Origin: CAVSCD01 sp963726335
GTDB taxonomy: Bacteria; Acidobacteriota; Aminicenantia; Aminicenantales; UBA8522
Reading direction: 5' to 3'
Assembly (NCBI GenBank): GCA_963726335.1
Contig: CAVSCD010000010.1
Coordinates: 372,001 to 436,000, forward strand
DNA: 64,000 bases
Shown here one piece after another: positions 55,292 through 63,275 of this stretch (the stretch's first letter is position 1; every line of letters starts with the position of its first letter). The notes under the pieces are model-generated. The model did not search any database and was not told the DNA's origin. It worked only from the letters and a program-made list of their open reading frames with translations. The position numbers and the translations under genes are program-made.

Positions 55292-56388
55292 GCGCGAGGC
55301 CTCCTGGCCAGGCCGGCGGCTTCGGCGGACCGGACACTCTCGTTCCCGGCCCGGTCAAAGGCGGTAATAGCATAAACATACTGTTTGCTGTTTTCAATTT
55401 CCGTATCGGAGAAGGCGCTCTCGGCGGGTGACAGCTCCCGGAGCAACACAAACGCCGTCTCGCCGGCGGCGCGCCGCCAAACCCTGTAGCCGGCCAGGTC
55501 GGGCTCGCCCGCCGGCTCCCAGCTCAAGGCGATGAAGCCGGCACCTGAGATCGAGGCGAGGCCCCGGGGAGCGGCGGGGGGGAAGGCGTCGGCCGGCTGG
55601 ACCTTGACCGGCTCGGAGTCCACGCTTTCGACGTCGACGGGAGCCTTGGCGGCGGCCGACCTCACAAAATAGAGATAGGCCCTCCCGAAGGAAAAGTCGC
55701 CGTCGCGGAATTCGAGAGTTGTCAGCGGACCCATGTTCAGGCGGGCTGGGGGCCCCTCCCCTTCCGATCGGTAGATATTGTAGCCGGCGATCTTGGGCGA
55801 GCCGGCTTCCTGGAGGCCGGCGGGCGGTGACCAGGTTAGCTCGATATGATCCTCAAAAACCAAAGCTTTGAGCTCGAGCGGCGGAGGCAGCGTTGTCCCC
55901 GGCTCGAGGACCGCGGGGTTGGAGAATTCCGAAGGACGTCCTTTCCCGTCCCTGGCCCTGAGGGAAAAAAAGAAAACGTTCCGGGCCATCTCGCCCGGTT
56001 CAGGCTCCAAGATGATGGACTCCCGGCGCACAGGTTGTGCTTCCTCCCCGGGTGCGGCCTGGCCCGCGACGGGGACCTTCAGGCGAAGCCGTCCCCGCTT
56101 CTCAAATTCGGCCGCCGCGGGCTTTTCGGCCGGCGCGCCCTCCGTCCCGGGCTGTTCGATGGCCCAGACCTCGACCTCGGACAGCCCCTGAAGCGGGTTC
56201 CCGTCGATGTACGCCCCGGGATTCGTCCAGCTCAGGATGAGCCGGTCGCCGATTCGGGACAGGCTCAGGTCTTCGACGGCCTGGGGAACCCGGACGAGGG
56301 GCGGCAGGATCGGGCCCTTCTTGCCGCAGCTCATCGACGCCAGAAGCGCGAAGGGAAGGAGGAGGCCGGCGGTCCGTCTCGTCATCAA
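55288..56388 (-). CDS. Fibronectin type III-domain lipoprotein with LptM-like N-terminus
   Basis: A 366-residue lipoprotein: signal MMTRRTAGLLLPFALLASMS, lipidated Cys21, then CGKKGPILPP, the short motif of the LptM (YifL) family of outer-membrane lipoproteins. Three FN3-like repeats follow (each with a W near the start and a Y-x-Y-x-I/V end: RLILSWTNP, HIELTWSPPAGLQEAG...YNIYRSEG, FIALSWEPAG...YRVWRRA). Overlaps by 4 nt with hslU and with the FAH gene make it part of the coupled hslVU unit. Function unknown; LptM in E. coli assists LptD folding, but no such role is shown here. Confidence 0.85.
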   Translation of the reverse strand: MMTRRTAGLLLPFALLASMSCGKKGPILPPLVRVPQAVEDLSLSRIGDRLILSWTNPGAYIDGNPLQGLSEVEVWAIEQPGTEGAPAEKPAAAEFEKRGRLRLKVPVAGQAAPGEEAQPVRRESIILEPEPGEMARNVFFFSLRARDGKGRPSEFSNPAVLEPGTTLPPPLELKALVFEDHIELTWSPPAGLQEAGSPKIAGYNIYRSEGEGPPARLNMGPLTTLEFRDGDFSFGRAYLYFVRSAAAKAPVDVESVDSEPVKVQPADAFPPAAPRGLASISGAGFIALSWEPAGEPDLAGYRVWRRAAGETAFVLLRELSPAESAFSDTEIENSKQYVYAITAFDRAGNESVRSAEAAGLARRPRA

Positions 56389-57776
56389 AGAATGAACCGC
56401 CGCAGGTCCTGGTCTTTGAGGATATCCTGGAGCTGCCGCTGAACATAGCCGCGGTCGATCTGGATCGTAGTCTCCTGGATGTTCGGCGCCGCGAAGGAGA
56501 TCTCCTCCATGACCTTCTCCATGATCGTGTGGAGGCGGCGGGCGCCGATGTTCTCGGCATCCTCGTTCACCTTGACGGCGACATCGGCGATCTCGTTGAT
56601 CGCGTCCTCGGTGAACTCGACACGCAGGCCCTCGGTGCCCATCAGCGCCTTGTACTGTTTGATCAGCGCGTTCTCGGGCTCGACCAGGATCCGGATGAAA
56701 TCGTCCCTTTCCAGAGGGGTGAGCTCGACCCGGATGGGGAAGCGGCCCTGGAGCTCGGGGATGAGGTCGGCGGGCTTGGACACATGAAAGGCCCCCGCCC
56801 CGATGAACAGGATATGGTCGGTCCGGACGAGGCCGTACCGGGTGTTGACCGTCGTGCCCTCGATGATCGGCAGGAGGTCCCGCTGGACCCCCTCCCGGCT
56901 GACCTCCGGCCCGCGGCCGCCTTCGCGGCCGGCGATCTTGTCCACTTCGTCCAGGAAGATGATGCCCGAGTGCTCGACCCGCTCGATGGCCAGGCGCGAC
57001 ACCTGGTCCATATCGACCAGGCGCTTCTCCTCGTCCTCCATCAGGAATTCACGGGCTTCCTTGATCTTCACCCGGCGCTTCTTGGACTTGCCGCCCCAAA
57101 GGCCGGGCATCAGCTCCTGGATGTGGATGCCGATCTCCTCCACGCCGGCGTTGGAGAAGACCTCGAAAGGCGGCGCCATCTTCTCCTTGACCTCGAGCTC
57201 GAGCGTCCGGTCGTCGAGCAGACCCTCGCGGAGCTGCTTCCGGAGCTTTTCCCGCGTTTCCTGGAAGCGAACGTATTCGCCCTCGACAGCGGCGCCGTCC
57301 TTGCGCCGCAGCGGCGGAAGCAGCATGTCCAGGATCTTTTCCTCGACGTTGCTCGCGGCTTTGTCCCGGATCTCCTCGGTCTTCTCCTGCTTGACCATGT
57401 CCACCGAGATGCGGACGAGGTCCCGGATCATGGACTCGACGTCCCGGCCGACGTAGCCGACCTCGGTGAATTTACTGGCCTCAATCTTGAGGAAAGGCGA
57501 TGAGGTCAACTTGGCCAGGCGGCGTGAAATCTCGGTCTTCCCGACGCCGGTCGGACCGATCATCAGGATGTTCTTGGGCGCGATCTCATCGGCCAGCTCC
57601 GGCGGCAGCTTCAGCCGGCGGACCCTGTTCCGCAGGGCGATGGCCACGGCTTTCTTGGCGGCCTTCTGGCCGATGATGAACTTGTCGAGCCGGGCGACGA
57701 TCTCCCGGGGCGTCAGCTCGCTCTCGTTCGTTTCGTCAGCGGCCGGCCGGCCCGGACGCGGCAGTGCGGTGGCCAT
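56385..57776 (-). CDS. hslU: ATP-dependent protease ATPase subunit HslU
   Basis: AAA+ unfoldase of the HslUV (ClpYQ) protease, 463 residues. It opens with ELTPREIVARLDKFIIGQKA; Walker A is GPTGVGKTEISRRLA, and the pore region follows in FTEVGYVGRDVESMIRDLV. Walker B is GIIFLDEVDKIA. The C-terminal tail ends DLRRFIL, the segment that docks into HslV. It starts directly after the hslV stop. Confidence 0.96.
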   Translation of the reverse strand: MATALPRPGRPAADETNESELTPREIVARLDKFIIGQKAAKKAVAIALRNRVRRLKLPPELADEIAPKNILMIGPTGVGKTEISRRLAKLTSSPFLKIEASKFTEVGYVGRDVESMIRDLVRISVDMVKQEKTEEIRDKAASNVEEKILDMLLPPLRRKDGAAVEGEYVRFQETREKLRKQLREGLLDDRTLELEVKEKMAPPFEVFSNAGVEEIGIHIQELMPGLWGGKSKKRRVKIKEAREFLMEDEEKRLVDMDQVSRLAIERVEHSGIIFLDEVDKIAGREGGRGPEVSREGVQRDLLPIIEGTTVNTRYGLVRTDHILFIGAGAFHVSKPADLIPELQGRFPIRVELTPLERDDFIRILVEPENALIKQYKALMGTEGLRVEFTEDAINEIADVAVKVNEDAENIGARRLHTIMEKVMEEISFAAPNIQETTIQIDRGYVQRQLQDILKDQDLRRFIL

Positions 57777-58304
57777 TCACAGCTCCTCGACGGTGATCTG
57801 GTCGTTGGTGTAGACGCAGATCCCCGAGGCGATGCGCATGGCCTCGAGAGCGATGTCCTTGGCGGACAGATCGGTGTGGCGGACGAGGGCCCGGGCCGCG
57901 GCCAGGGCGTACGGGCCTCCCGAGCCGATGGCCAGGATCCCGTCGTCGGGCTCGACCACGTCGCCCGTCCCGGAAATAAGATAGGAGCTTTCCCCGTCGG
58001 CGACGATGAGCAGGGCCTCGAGCTGCCGGAGCGCCTTGTCCAGGCGCCAGTCCTTGGCCAGCTCGATGGCCGCCCGGCCGAGGTTGCCCCTGTACTCTTC
58101 GAGCTTGTTCTCGAACCGGGAGAACAGGGCGAAGGCGTCCGAGGTGGCGCCGGCGAACCCGGCCAGCACCTTATCCTTGTGCAGCCGCCGGATCTTCCTG
58201 GCGGTCTGCTTGAGGATGGTTTGGCCGAGCGAAACCTGGCCGTCCCCGGCCATGGCCAGCCGCCCTTTGTGGCGGACGCAGATGACGGTCGTAGATCGGA
58301 TCAT
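57777..58304 (-). CDS. hslV: ATP-dependent protease peptidase subunit HslV
   Basis: Proteasome-like threonine peptidase, 175 residues. The mature N-terminal Thr is T5 or T6 in MIRSTTVICVRHKG, so a few residues must be removed. Further motifs are MAGDGQVSLGQTILK, VLAGFAGATSDAFALF and AIGSGGPYALAAARAL. It opens the hslV-hslU-lipoprotein-FAH unit. 58305-58430 holds only the divergent promoter region. Confidence 0.96.
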   Translation of the reverse strand: MIRSTTVICVRHKGRLAMAGDGQVSLGQTILKQTARKIRRLHKDKVLAGFAGATSDAFALFSRFENKLEEYRGNLGRAAIELAKDWRLDKALRQLEALLIVADGESSYLISGTGDVVEPDDGILAIGSGGPYALAAARALVRHTDLSAKDIALEAMRIASGICVYTNDQITVEEL

Positions 58305-58417
58305 GGGGGTATCTTTCGAGGCTATGATAATCTAGCACTCCCCCAAAGTAAAGCCGAGGGAGCCTGGTCATCTCCCCCGTCCGAAGGCGCGAACTTTTAA
58401 TCGGGCGGGGTTGTCGT

Positions 58418-58423
58418 TATAAT
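58418..58423 (+). promoter_or_regulatory. Candidate -10 box for the cohesin-like lipoprotein gene
   Basis: A perfect TATAAT ends 10 nt before the ATG at 58434; the -35 area is poor. The predicted transcript start falls within a few nt of the start codon and no Shine-Dalgarno is present, as for pgsA. Confidence 0.4.
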
Positions 58424-58430
58424 AGTAAAG

Positions 58431-58955
58431 TTGATGACCATGCCGTCCCGGAAGCTGTTGGCTGCCGTCGCCCTTCTGCTCACCGCCCTGTTGCCCTGGA
58501 GCTGCGAAAAATCGCCCGAGACGTCGACCAGCCCGACGGCCACGGGGATCTCCGCTTCGTTCAACCCGGCGACCGCCGCGCCCGACACCGTCGTGAGCTT
58601 CATCGTCACCATCGCGGCGAACAGCAAGGAGATCCGCTCCTTCGGCGGCGAGGTGGCTTTCGACCCCGTAATGTTCCTTTACCAGGGCGTGGCCAAGGGG
58701 AGCCTGACGGGCAGTTGGGCGCTCGTCGACGGCAACGAGAGCAGTCCGGGAACGGTGCGTCTGGGCGGCTCCGTGGGGGGGGGCACGTCCGTGGCCGCCA
58801 ATAGCAGCGGATCGCTGGTCGAGGTCCGGCTCAAGGTGACCGGCGGCAGCTACGGGAACGGACAGCAGAACCGTGTCTGCCTGACGCAGTTCGCCGACGA
58901 CCTGACCCAGTTTGCTTCCGGCGAAGCCTGCGCCAGCTTCACCCTCAGGAAATAG
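58431..58955 (+). CDS. Cohesin-like-domain lipoprotein
   Basis: Up to 174 residues. The signal peptide ends LLTALLPWSC (lipobox-like, Cys about 25), followed by a Ser/Thr-rich linker and one beta domain. That domain has the cohesin/CBM2-like pattern PDTVVSFIVTIAANSKEIRSFGGEVAFDP ... LVEVRLKVTGGSYG (type I cohesins bind dockerins), here probably a structural surface domain. Starts TTG 58431, ATG 58434 and ATG 58440 are all possible. It is a single-gene unit; no dockerin gene is visible. Confidence 0.72.
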   Translation: MMTMPSRKLLAAVALLLTALLPWSCEKSPETSTSPTATGISASFNPATAAPDTVVSFIVTIAANSKEIRSFGGEVAFDPVMFLYQGVAKGSLTGSWALVDGNESSPGTVRLGGSVGGGTSVAANSSGSLVEVRLKVTGGSYGNGQQNRVCLTQFADDLTQFASGEACASFTLRK

Positions 58956-59028
58956 CGCTTTCCCCCGGACGAGCGGACCACTCCGCCCAATTCCCTCAAG
59001 GGAGTGTGCGAAGGCCCCCCCGAGCCGC

Positions 59029-60681
59029 CTATCGTTCTGATCTTGTCAGATTGTCCCGGATATCGACGGCACCCGGCCGGACACCGGCGGCGCTGTTCGA
59101 GGGCGCGGCCGCGTTCCTGAGATCGTTATCCCGGACGGCGATATCGCGGCTCCGGTCTCCCCGGACTTCGATAAAGACATCCGTCCCGGCCGCCGCCCGT
59201 CCCTGCTGGATGACCGCGTCCTCGACCTGGTTCAAGACGACCGCCGCCCCCCCTGTCCCGGCCTGCCGGCCCCTGAATCCCCGGACCTCCAGCCCCTGGA
59301 TCTCGTCGAGGAACAGGGCGCTCCGCCACCGGCTGAAGGCGGGCTCTTCCCAGGCGATTTCGACGTCCCGCAATTTGAGGTTCTTCGCCTGCCGGAAGAC
59401 CAGCGCGTCAACGGACTTGTCGTAAGCCGCTTCCGGGTCGTGCCCGATAAAGATCTTCACATTGTCCATGGTGATCCCGTCGAGCCAGCTCTCCGGATGA
59501 CCGTTGCAGACGCTCGCGCCCCGGCCGCGGGCGACGACGTCGCGGATGAGAACGTTCCGGATGACGCCGGCCGGCCGATCGTCCTCCTTCTTAAAGCTCT
59601 TATGAACCTCGCTCCGTTTCTTGATATTAAAGTGGAAGGGCTCGCCGTCGCCCCACCAGAACCACTCGTGGCGGCGGCAGTCGATGGTCAGGTTGGAGAT
59701 GACGACGTCGCTAACTTCTCCCCCGTCGAACGTCATGAAGGCCAGGCCGCGGTTCGAGTCCGTGATGACGCAGTTGTCGATCGTCACCCGGCGGACGGCG
59801 TTCATGTTGCCGTCGCAGAACTTGACGGCGCTCGAAGCCGACGACAGCCGGCAGTTGGTGACCGTGATGTTCTCGCACGGCAGCGCCGGGCCGAACCAGT
59901 TCATCGAGTAGAACACCAGCGCGTCGTCGCCCGTTTCGATGGTCGAGTTGGCGATCCGGACGTCCCGGCAACCGTCGGGGTCGATGCCGTCGGCCCAGAC
60001 GCCGTCCTTCAGACTCGACCGGATGTACACCCCGTCGATGACCAGCCGCTCGCAGCCGTAAGGATGGATCGTCCAGGAGGGGGAGTCGATGAAGGAGAGC
60101 CCGGTGATCCTCACATCTCGGCAGCGGAGGAGGAGGACGAGCTTTCCGAATTGGCCGGTCCGCGGGAAAGAGCGGACGAGCGGCAGACCGAGCTTCTCCA
60201 TTTCCGCCTGGTTCGGATATATGAAGTCATCATGGAAATCGCCGTTCGGCCGCCGCTCGTAGGCGGCCTCGCCGTTGACCGTGCCGCGGCCTTCGAGCGT
60301 GATGTTGACGAGATCCTCACCGAAAAAGAGCGCGTCCTTGTCGAAGGCTGTCATGTCCTTGACCGAGTGCACCGTCGCTCCCGCTTCGATATGAAAACGG
60401 ACATGGCTGCGCAAGTGGATCGTCCCCGAGGCGTAATCTCCCGGCGGAAGATAAACCATGCCGCCGCCGGCGGCCGCGCAGGCGTCGAGCGCCCGCTGGA
60501 TCGCCACGCCCGCAAAGTCCGCTATCCTCCCGGTGGCCCCGAAATCCCGGACATTGAAAACGGCCGTCCCCTCGGCCGCCCCGGCCGACATCCCCGCGGG
60601 CAAGGCCACGAGACCGAGGAGCAGCAACGCCGGCGCCAGCTGAGAAGCGGAGCGCCTGAAGTCGAAGCGATTCCCTGTCAT
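59029..60681 (-). CDS. Exported right-handed beta-helix protein, glycoside hydrolase family 28-like
   Basis: A 550-residue secreted protein with signal LAPALLLLGLVALPAGMSAG. The pectate-lyase/GH28 opening reads VFNVRDFGATGRIADFAGVA and GGGMVYLPPGDYASG. Parallel beta-helix repeats run to the end. Candidate GH28 acids are in ADGIDPDGC (replacing NTDG) and TGDDALVFYS. The family's HG and RIK motifs are not obvious, so substrate and activity are uncertain; it may cut an unusual uronic-acid or other glycan. It follows the large membrane protein gene by 19 nt and is likely co-transcribed with it. Confidence 0.82.
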   Translation of the reverse strand: MTGNRFDFRRSASQLAPALLLLGLVALPAGMSAGAAEGTAVFNVRDFGATGRIADFAGVAIQRALDACAAAGGGMVYLPPGDYASGTIHLRSHVRFHIEAGATVHSVKDMTAFDKDALFFGEDLVNITLEGRGTVNGEAAYERRPNGDFHDDFIYPNQAEMEKLGLPLVRSFPRTGQFGKLVLLLRCRDVRITGLSFIDSPSWTIHPYGCERLVIDGVYIRSSLKDGVWADGIDPDGCRDVRIANSTIETGDDALVFYSMNWFGPALPCENITVTNCRLSSASSAVKFCDGNMNAVRRVTIDNCVITDSNRGLAFMTFDGGEVSDVVISNLTIDCRRHEWFWWGDGEPFHFNIKKRSEVHKSFKKEDDRPAGVIRNVLIRDVVARGRGASVCNGHPESWLDGITMDNVKIFIGHDPEAAYDKSVDALVFRQAKNLKLRDVEIAWEEPAFSRWRSALFLDEIQGLEVRGFRGRQAGTGGAAVVLNQVEDAVIQQGRAAAGTDVFIEVRGDRSRDIAVRDNDLRNAAAPSNSAAGVRPGAVDIRDNLTRSER

Positions 60682-60700
60682 GCCGGACCCTCCTCTCGGA

Positions 60701-63130
60701 TCAGCGGTCGGTGGCCGCGGCGCCGCCGTCTTGAGCCGGAGCCCGCCGCAGCTTCTCCGCCAGGCCGTTGATATAAAGGTATCTTTTCTCCGGGGCCGCC
60801 TCGAACCTCAGCTGCCCCTCGGTGTAGACCAGGTCCGGGTCAAGTGCCGGACAGGTCGGGATCGGATCGAGCTTCGGCCAATAGCGGACATAATACATCC
60901 GGCCGCGCCGGACGAGGATCTTGCTCCCCGTGGGGTTGCTCACCGCCCAGGCCGCTTCGGGCAGGTCCTCCTCGCTGCGCCGGTACCTCTCGGTGAAGAT
61001 CTCGGGCATCGGGTCGTAAGCGGCGGGAAACCGGCTGTAAAGCCACAGCGAAGCCGGCGTCGGGCGGAGGTACTCTTCCGGGCGTGTCGGCCAAAACTGG
61101 ATCAACGCGAAACAGCCGGCCAGCGCCCCCGCGGCGAACCAAGTCCACTTTACGGCTCGGGCCGACTTTCGGAGCGCCAGCCCCAACTGCCAGAGCATGA
61201 GGAAGAAAATATAGAGATACCAGAGCGCATACCTCGAGATGAGGTACGTCCCGCCGTGGTTCAGGTTCATGCTTCTCGACTGGCTCCAGAGCAGGACCGG
61301 GAGCGAGGCCGCGAGAAAAACCCAGGTCGCGCTCCGAAAGCCCGCTCTTTTTCTGGCCGCCTCGACGGCGAACACGAGGAGGATCAGCAGCGCGACCGGC
61401 CAGTTGGCCAACAGGCCGATATCCGGGTCCACGATGAAGGAGAACATCCTCCGGAGGGAGAACACCTCCGTATCCATCTTGGCCGCGCCCGTGGCGACAA
61501 CCGGGTTCAGGATGCCGAGACGCAAGAGATAATACACCGGCTGCGCGGCCGCCAGGCCGAAGGCGGCGATCCACAGAGGCCAGCGTCCCCTGAGCACCCG
61601 CCATTGCCGACGGCTGAAGCCCAGCAGGAAAGCCAGCCCGGCGAGGATGGCAAACGGCGGGTTCTGGGTCGAGACCAGGGCAAAGCTCAGCGCCGAACCG
61701 GCCCAGTTCTCGGCAGCCAGCAGTGCCGTCCCGGTACAAACGAGGACGACCGTGAACAGCTCGACGTGAACCTTGTTGACAAACCAGATGAGGGGCGAGA
61801 AAACGATGAGCAGGAGCAGGCACAGCCCCGCCGCCCGTCCCAGAGCCTTGCGGACGACGATGAACCCGGCCACCACGATCAGGAGATGAAGCAGCATGAA
61901 GGCGAGCCCGATATCGAGCGACAGAAGCTTCAGCGGATGATAGAAAACCGAGGCGGCGAGGGAATAGAGCCAGAAATGGGGCAGGTCCATCTCCGTACCG
62001 TTCTTGAGAAGCGACGGGAAGCGTTCCTTGAAACTCTTGAAGAAGGGGCTCTCGCCGGGCCCGGGGACCTGGCCGAGGCGCTTTTCCATCGTCTTTATGG
62101 AATCCGAAGTCACGTAGGGACGGCCGAACTCCGCCCAACTCACGAGCATGGAGACATATTCCAGGCTATCCCCCGACCTCACCACCGGACCGGGTTTGAC
62201 CAGGCAAATGAACGCCAGGACGGCGATCAAGAGCCAGGAGATGATGTCGGCGCTCCCGGACGAGCGCAAGACAGACCCGCCCGCGGACCGTTTGAGGCGG
62301 GAACCGGCCGCGACGCTCAGGGCTGCGATCGAACCCAGAAGTCTTCTCCCCAACGCCGCCAACTCCCGCATAAAGGCGAGGCCGAAAAAGACAAGGATGA
62401 GGGCCAGCATCGAAGGCCGATCGAACCAGAGCCGGAACCGGGAAACCGCGGGCAGGACGAGAGCCGCGAGCAACAGCCCGGTGATCGCATAGCGGGCCTT
62501 CCCGAGGACTGTTAGGAATCCGTGCCCGGGCGCCGGCTTGAGCTCCGCGGCGGCATTCACCGCTGTTGCCAGAATGAGAATCAGGATCATACTCAGACCG
62601 GCCGGCGAACCGAGCGGCAGGCGCCGGGCATCCGGGTAACGGTTGTCGCGGTGAAAGAGGACGGCCGCGGGAAAGCCTGACGAGTAGCCGTAAATATTCT
62701 TGACCCGGAGCCGGCGAAACGTCCAGGGCTCAGCCGACCGGATCTCCAGGACATTCGGGCCGGAGCCCAGCCTCGAGGCCGGAAAGTCCAGGAGGAGAGC
62801 GCGGCCGGCCGGCGACCGGGAACCGATCCGAGCTCCGTTGAGATAAGCCTCGAAGACGCGGCGGCCTTCCTGGGGCGAGGCGAAGGTCACCTCCAGCGCC
62901 CAGATGTTATTTGCCGGACCCGGCTCGGCCGAGAGCTCGCGCCGCACCACCGTCGCCGGAACGCCGCCGTCTTTAAAAGTGGTGACCTGCCGCGGAAAAT
63001 CGATGACCACGGCGTGGCGGAGCACGAGCAGAAAGACCAGGACGGCTCCGAAGGACAGGAGGAGCTTGACGGCGGCCGGAGAGCCCGGCCCTCGGAGCCG
63101 GCGGAAGGCGGGGTCTTTTGACGAAGTCAT
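60701..63130 (-). CDS. Large polytopic membrane protein (GT-C-like, unassigned)
   Basis: About 809 residues from the ATG at 63130 (MTSSKDPAFRRLRGPG). One transmembrane helix (LLLSFGAVLVFLLVLRHAVV) is followed by a periplasmic beta-sandwich-like segment (TFASPQEGRRVFEAYLNGAR). Some ten or more helices come next, then a soluble C-terminus (RRGRMYYVRYWPKLDP). The layout resembles dolichyl-phosphate-type glycosyltransferases or O-antigen-type membrane proteins. However, no DD/DE catalytic loop is clear after TM1, so I do not assign a function. A role with the downstream beta-helix protein is possible by position only. Confidence 0.7.
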   Translation of the reverse strand: MTSSKDPAFRRLRGPGSPAAVKLLLSFGAVLVFLLVLRHAVVIDFPRQVTTFKDGGVPATVVRRELSAEPGPANNIWALEVTFASPQEGRRVFEAYLNGARIGSRSPAGRALLLDFPASRLGSGPNVLEIRSAEPWTFRRLRVKNIYGYSSGFPAAVLFHRDNRYPDARRLPLGSPAGLSMILILILATAVNAAAELKPAPGHGFLTVLGKARYAITGLLLAALVLPAVSRFRLWFDRPSMLALILVFFGLAFMRELAALGRRLLGSIAALSVAAGSRLKRSAGGSVLRSSGSADIISWLLIAVLAFICLVKPGPVVRSGDSLEYVSMLVSWAEFGRPYVTSDSIKTMEKRLGQVPGPGESPFFKSFKERFPSLLKNGTEMDLPHFWLYSLAASVFYHPLKLLSLDIGLAFMLLHLLIVVAGFIVVRKALGRAAGLCLLLLIVFSPLIWFVNKVHVELFTVVLVCTGTALLAAENWAGSALSFALVSTQNPPFAILAGLAFLLGFSRRQWRVLRGRWPLWIAAFGLAAAQPVYYLLRLGILNPVVATGAAKMDTEVFSLRRMFSFIVDPDIGLLANWPVALLILLVFAVEAARKRAGFRSATWVFLAASLPVLLWSQSRSMNLNHGGTYLISRYALWYLYIFFLMLWQLGLALRKSARAVKWTWFAAGALAGCFALIQFWPTRPEEYLRPTPASLWLYSRFPAAYDPMPEIFTERYRRSEEDLPEAAWAVSNPTGSKILVRRGRMYYVRYWPKLDPIPTCPALDPDLVYTEGQLRFEAAPEKRYLYINGLAEKLRRAPAQDGGAAATDR

Positions 63131-63275
63131 CGGAGAAGCCCGCTCTCTTATAACACAACGAGATTTGTCCCGGCAACCGGGGCTCGCCGGACGTTGACGG
63201 GTGGCCGGGCGGGGCATATACTCACGACGGGTGCCGGCCGGCCCGAGGCCGGGGCGGCGCCGAGTGAGGTCGTCG

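Noticed and set aside
60680..62515. 611-codon open frame opposite the large membrane protein
   Set aside because: Charged, repetitive translation typical of an antisense shadow; the minus-strand frame has clear transmembrane helices.
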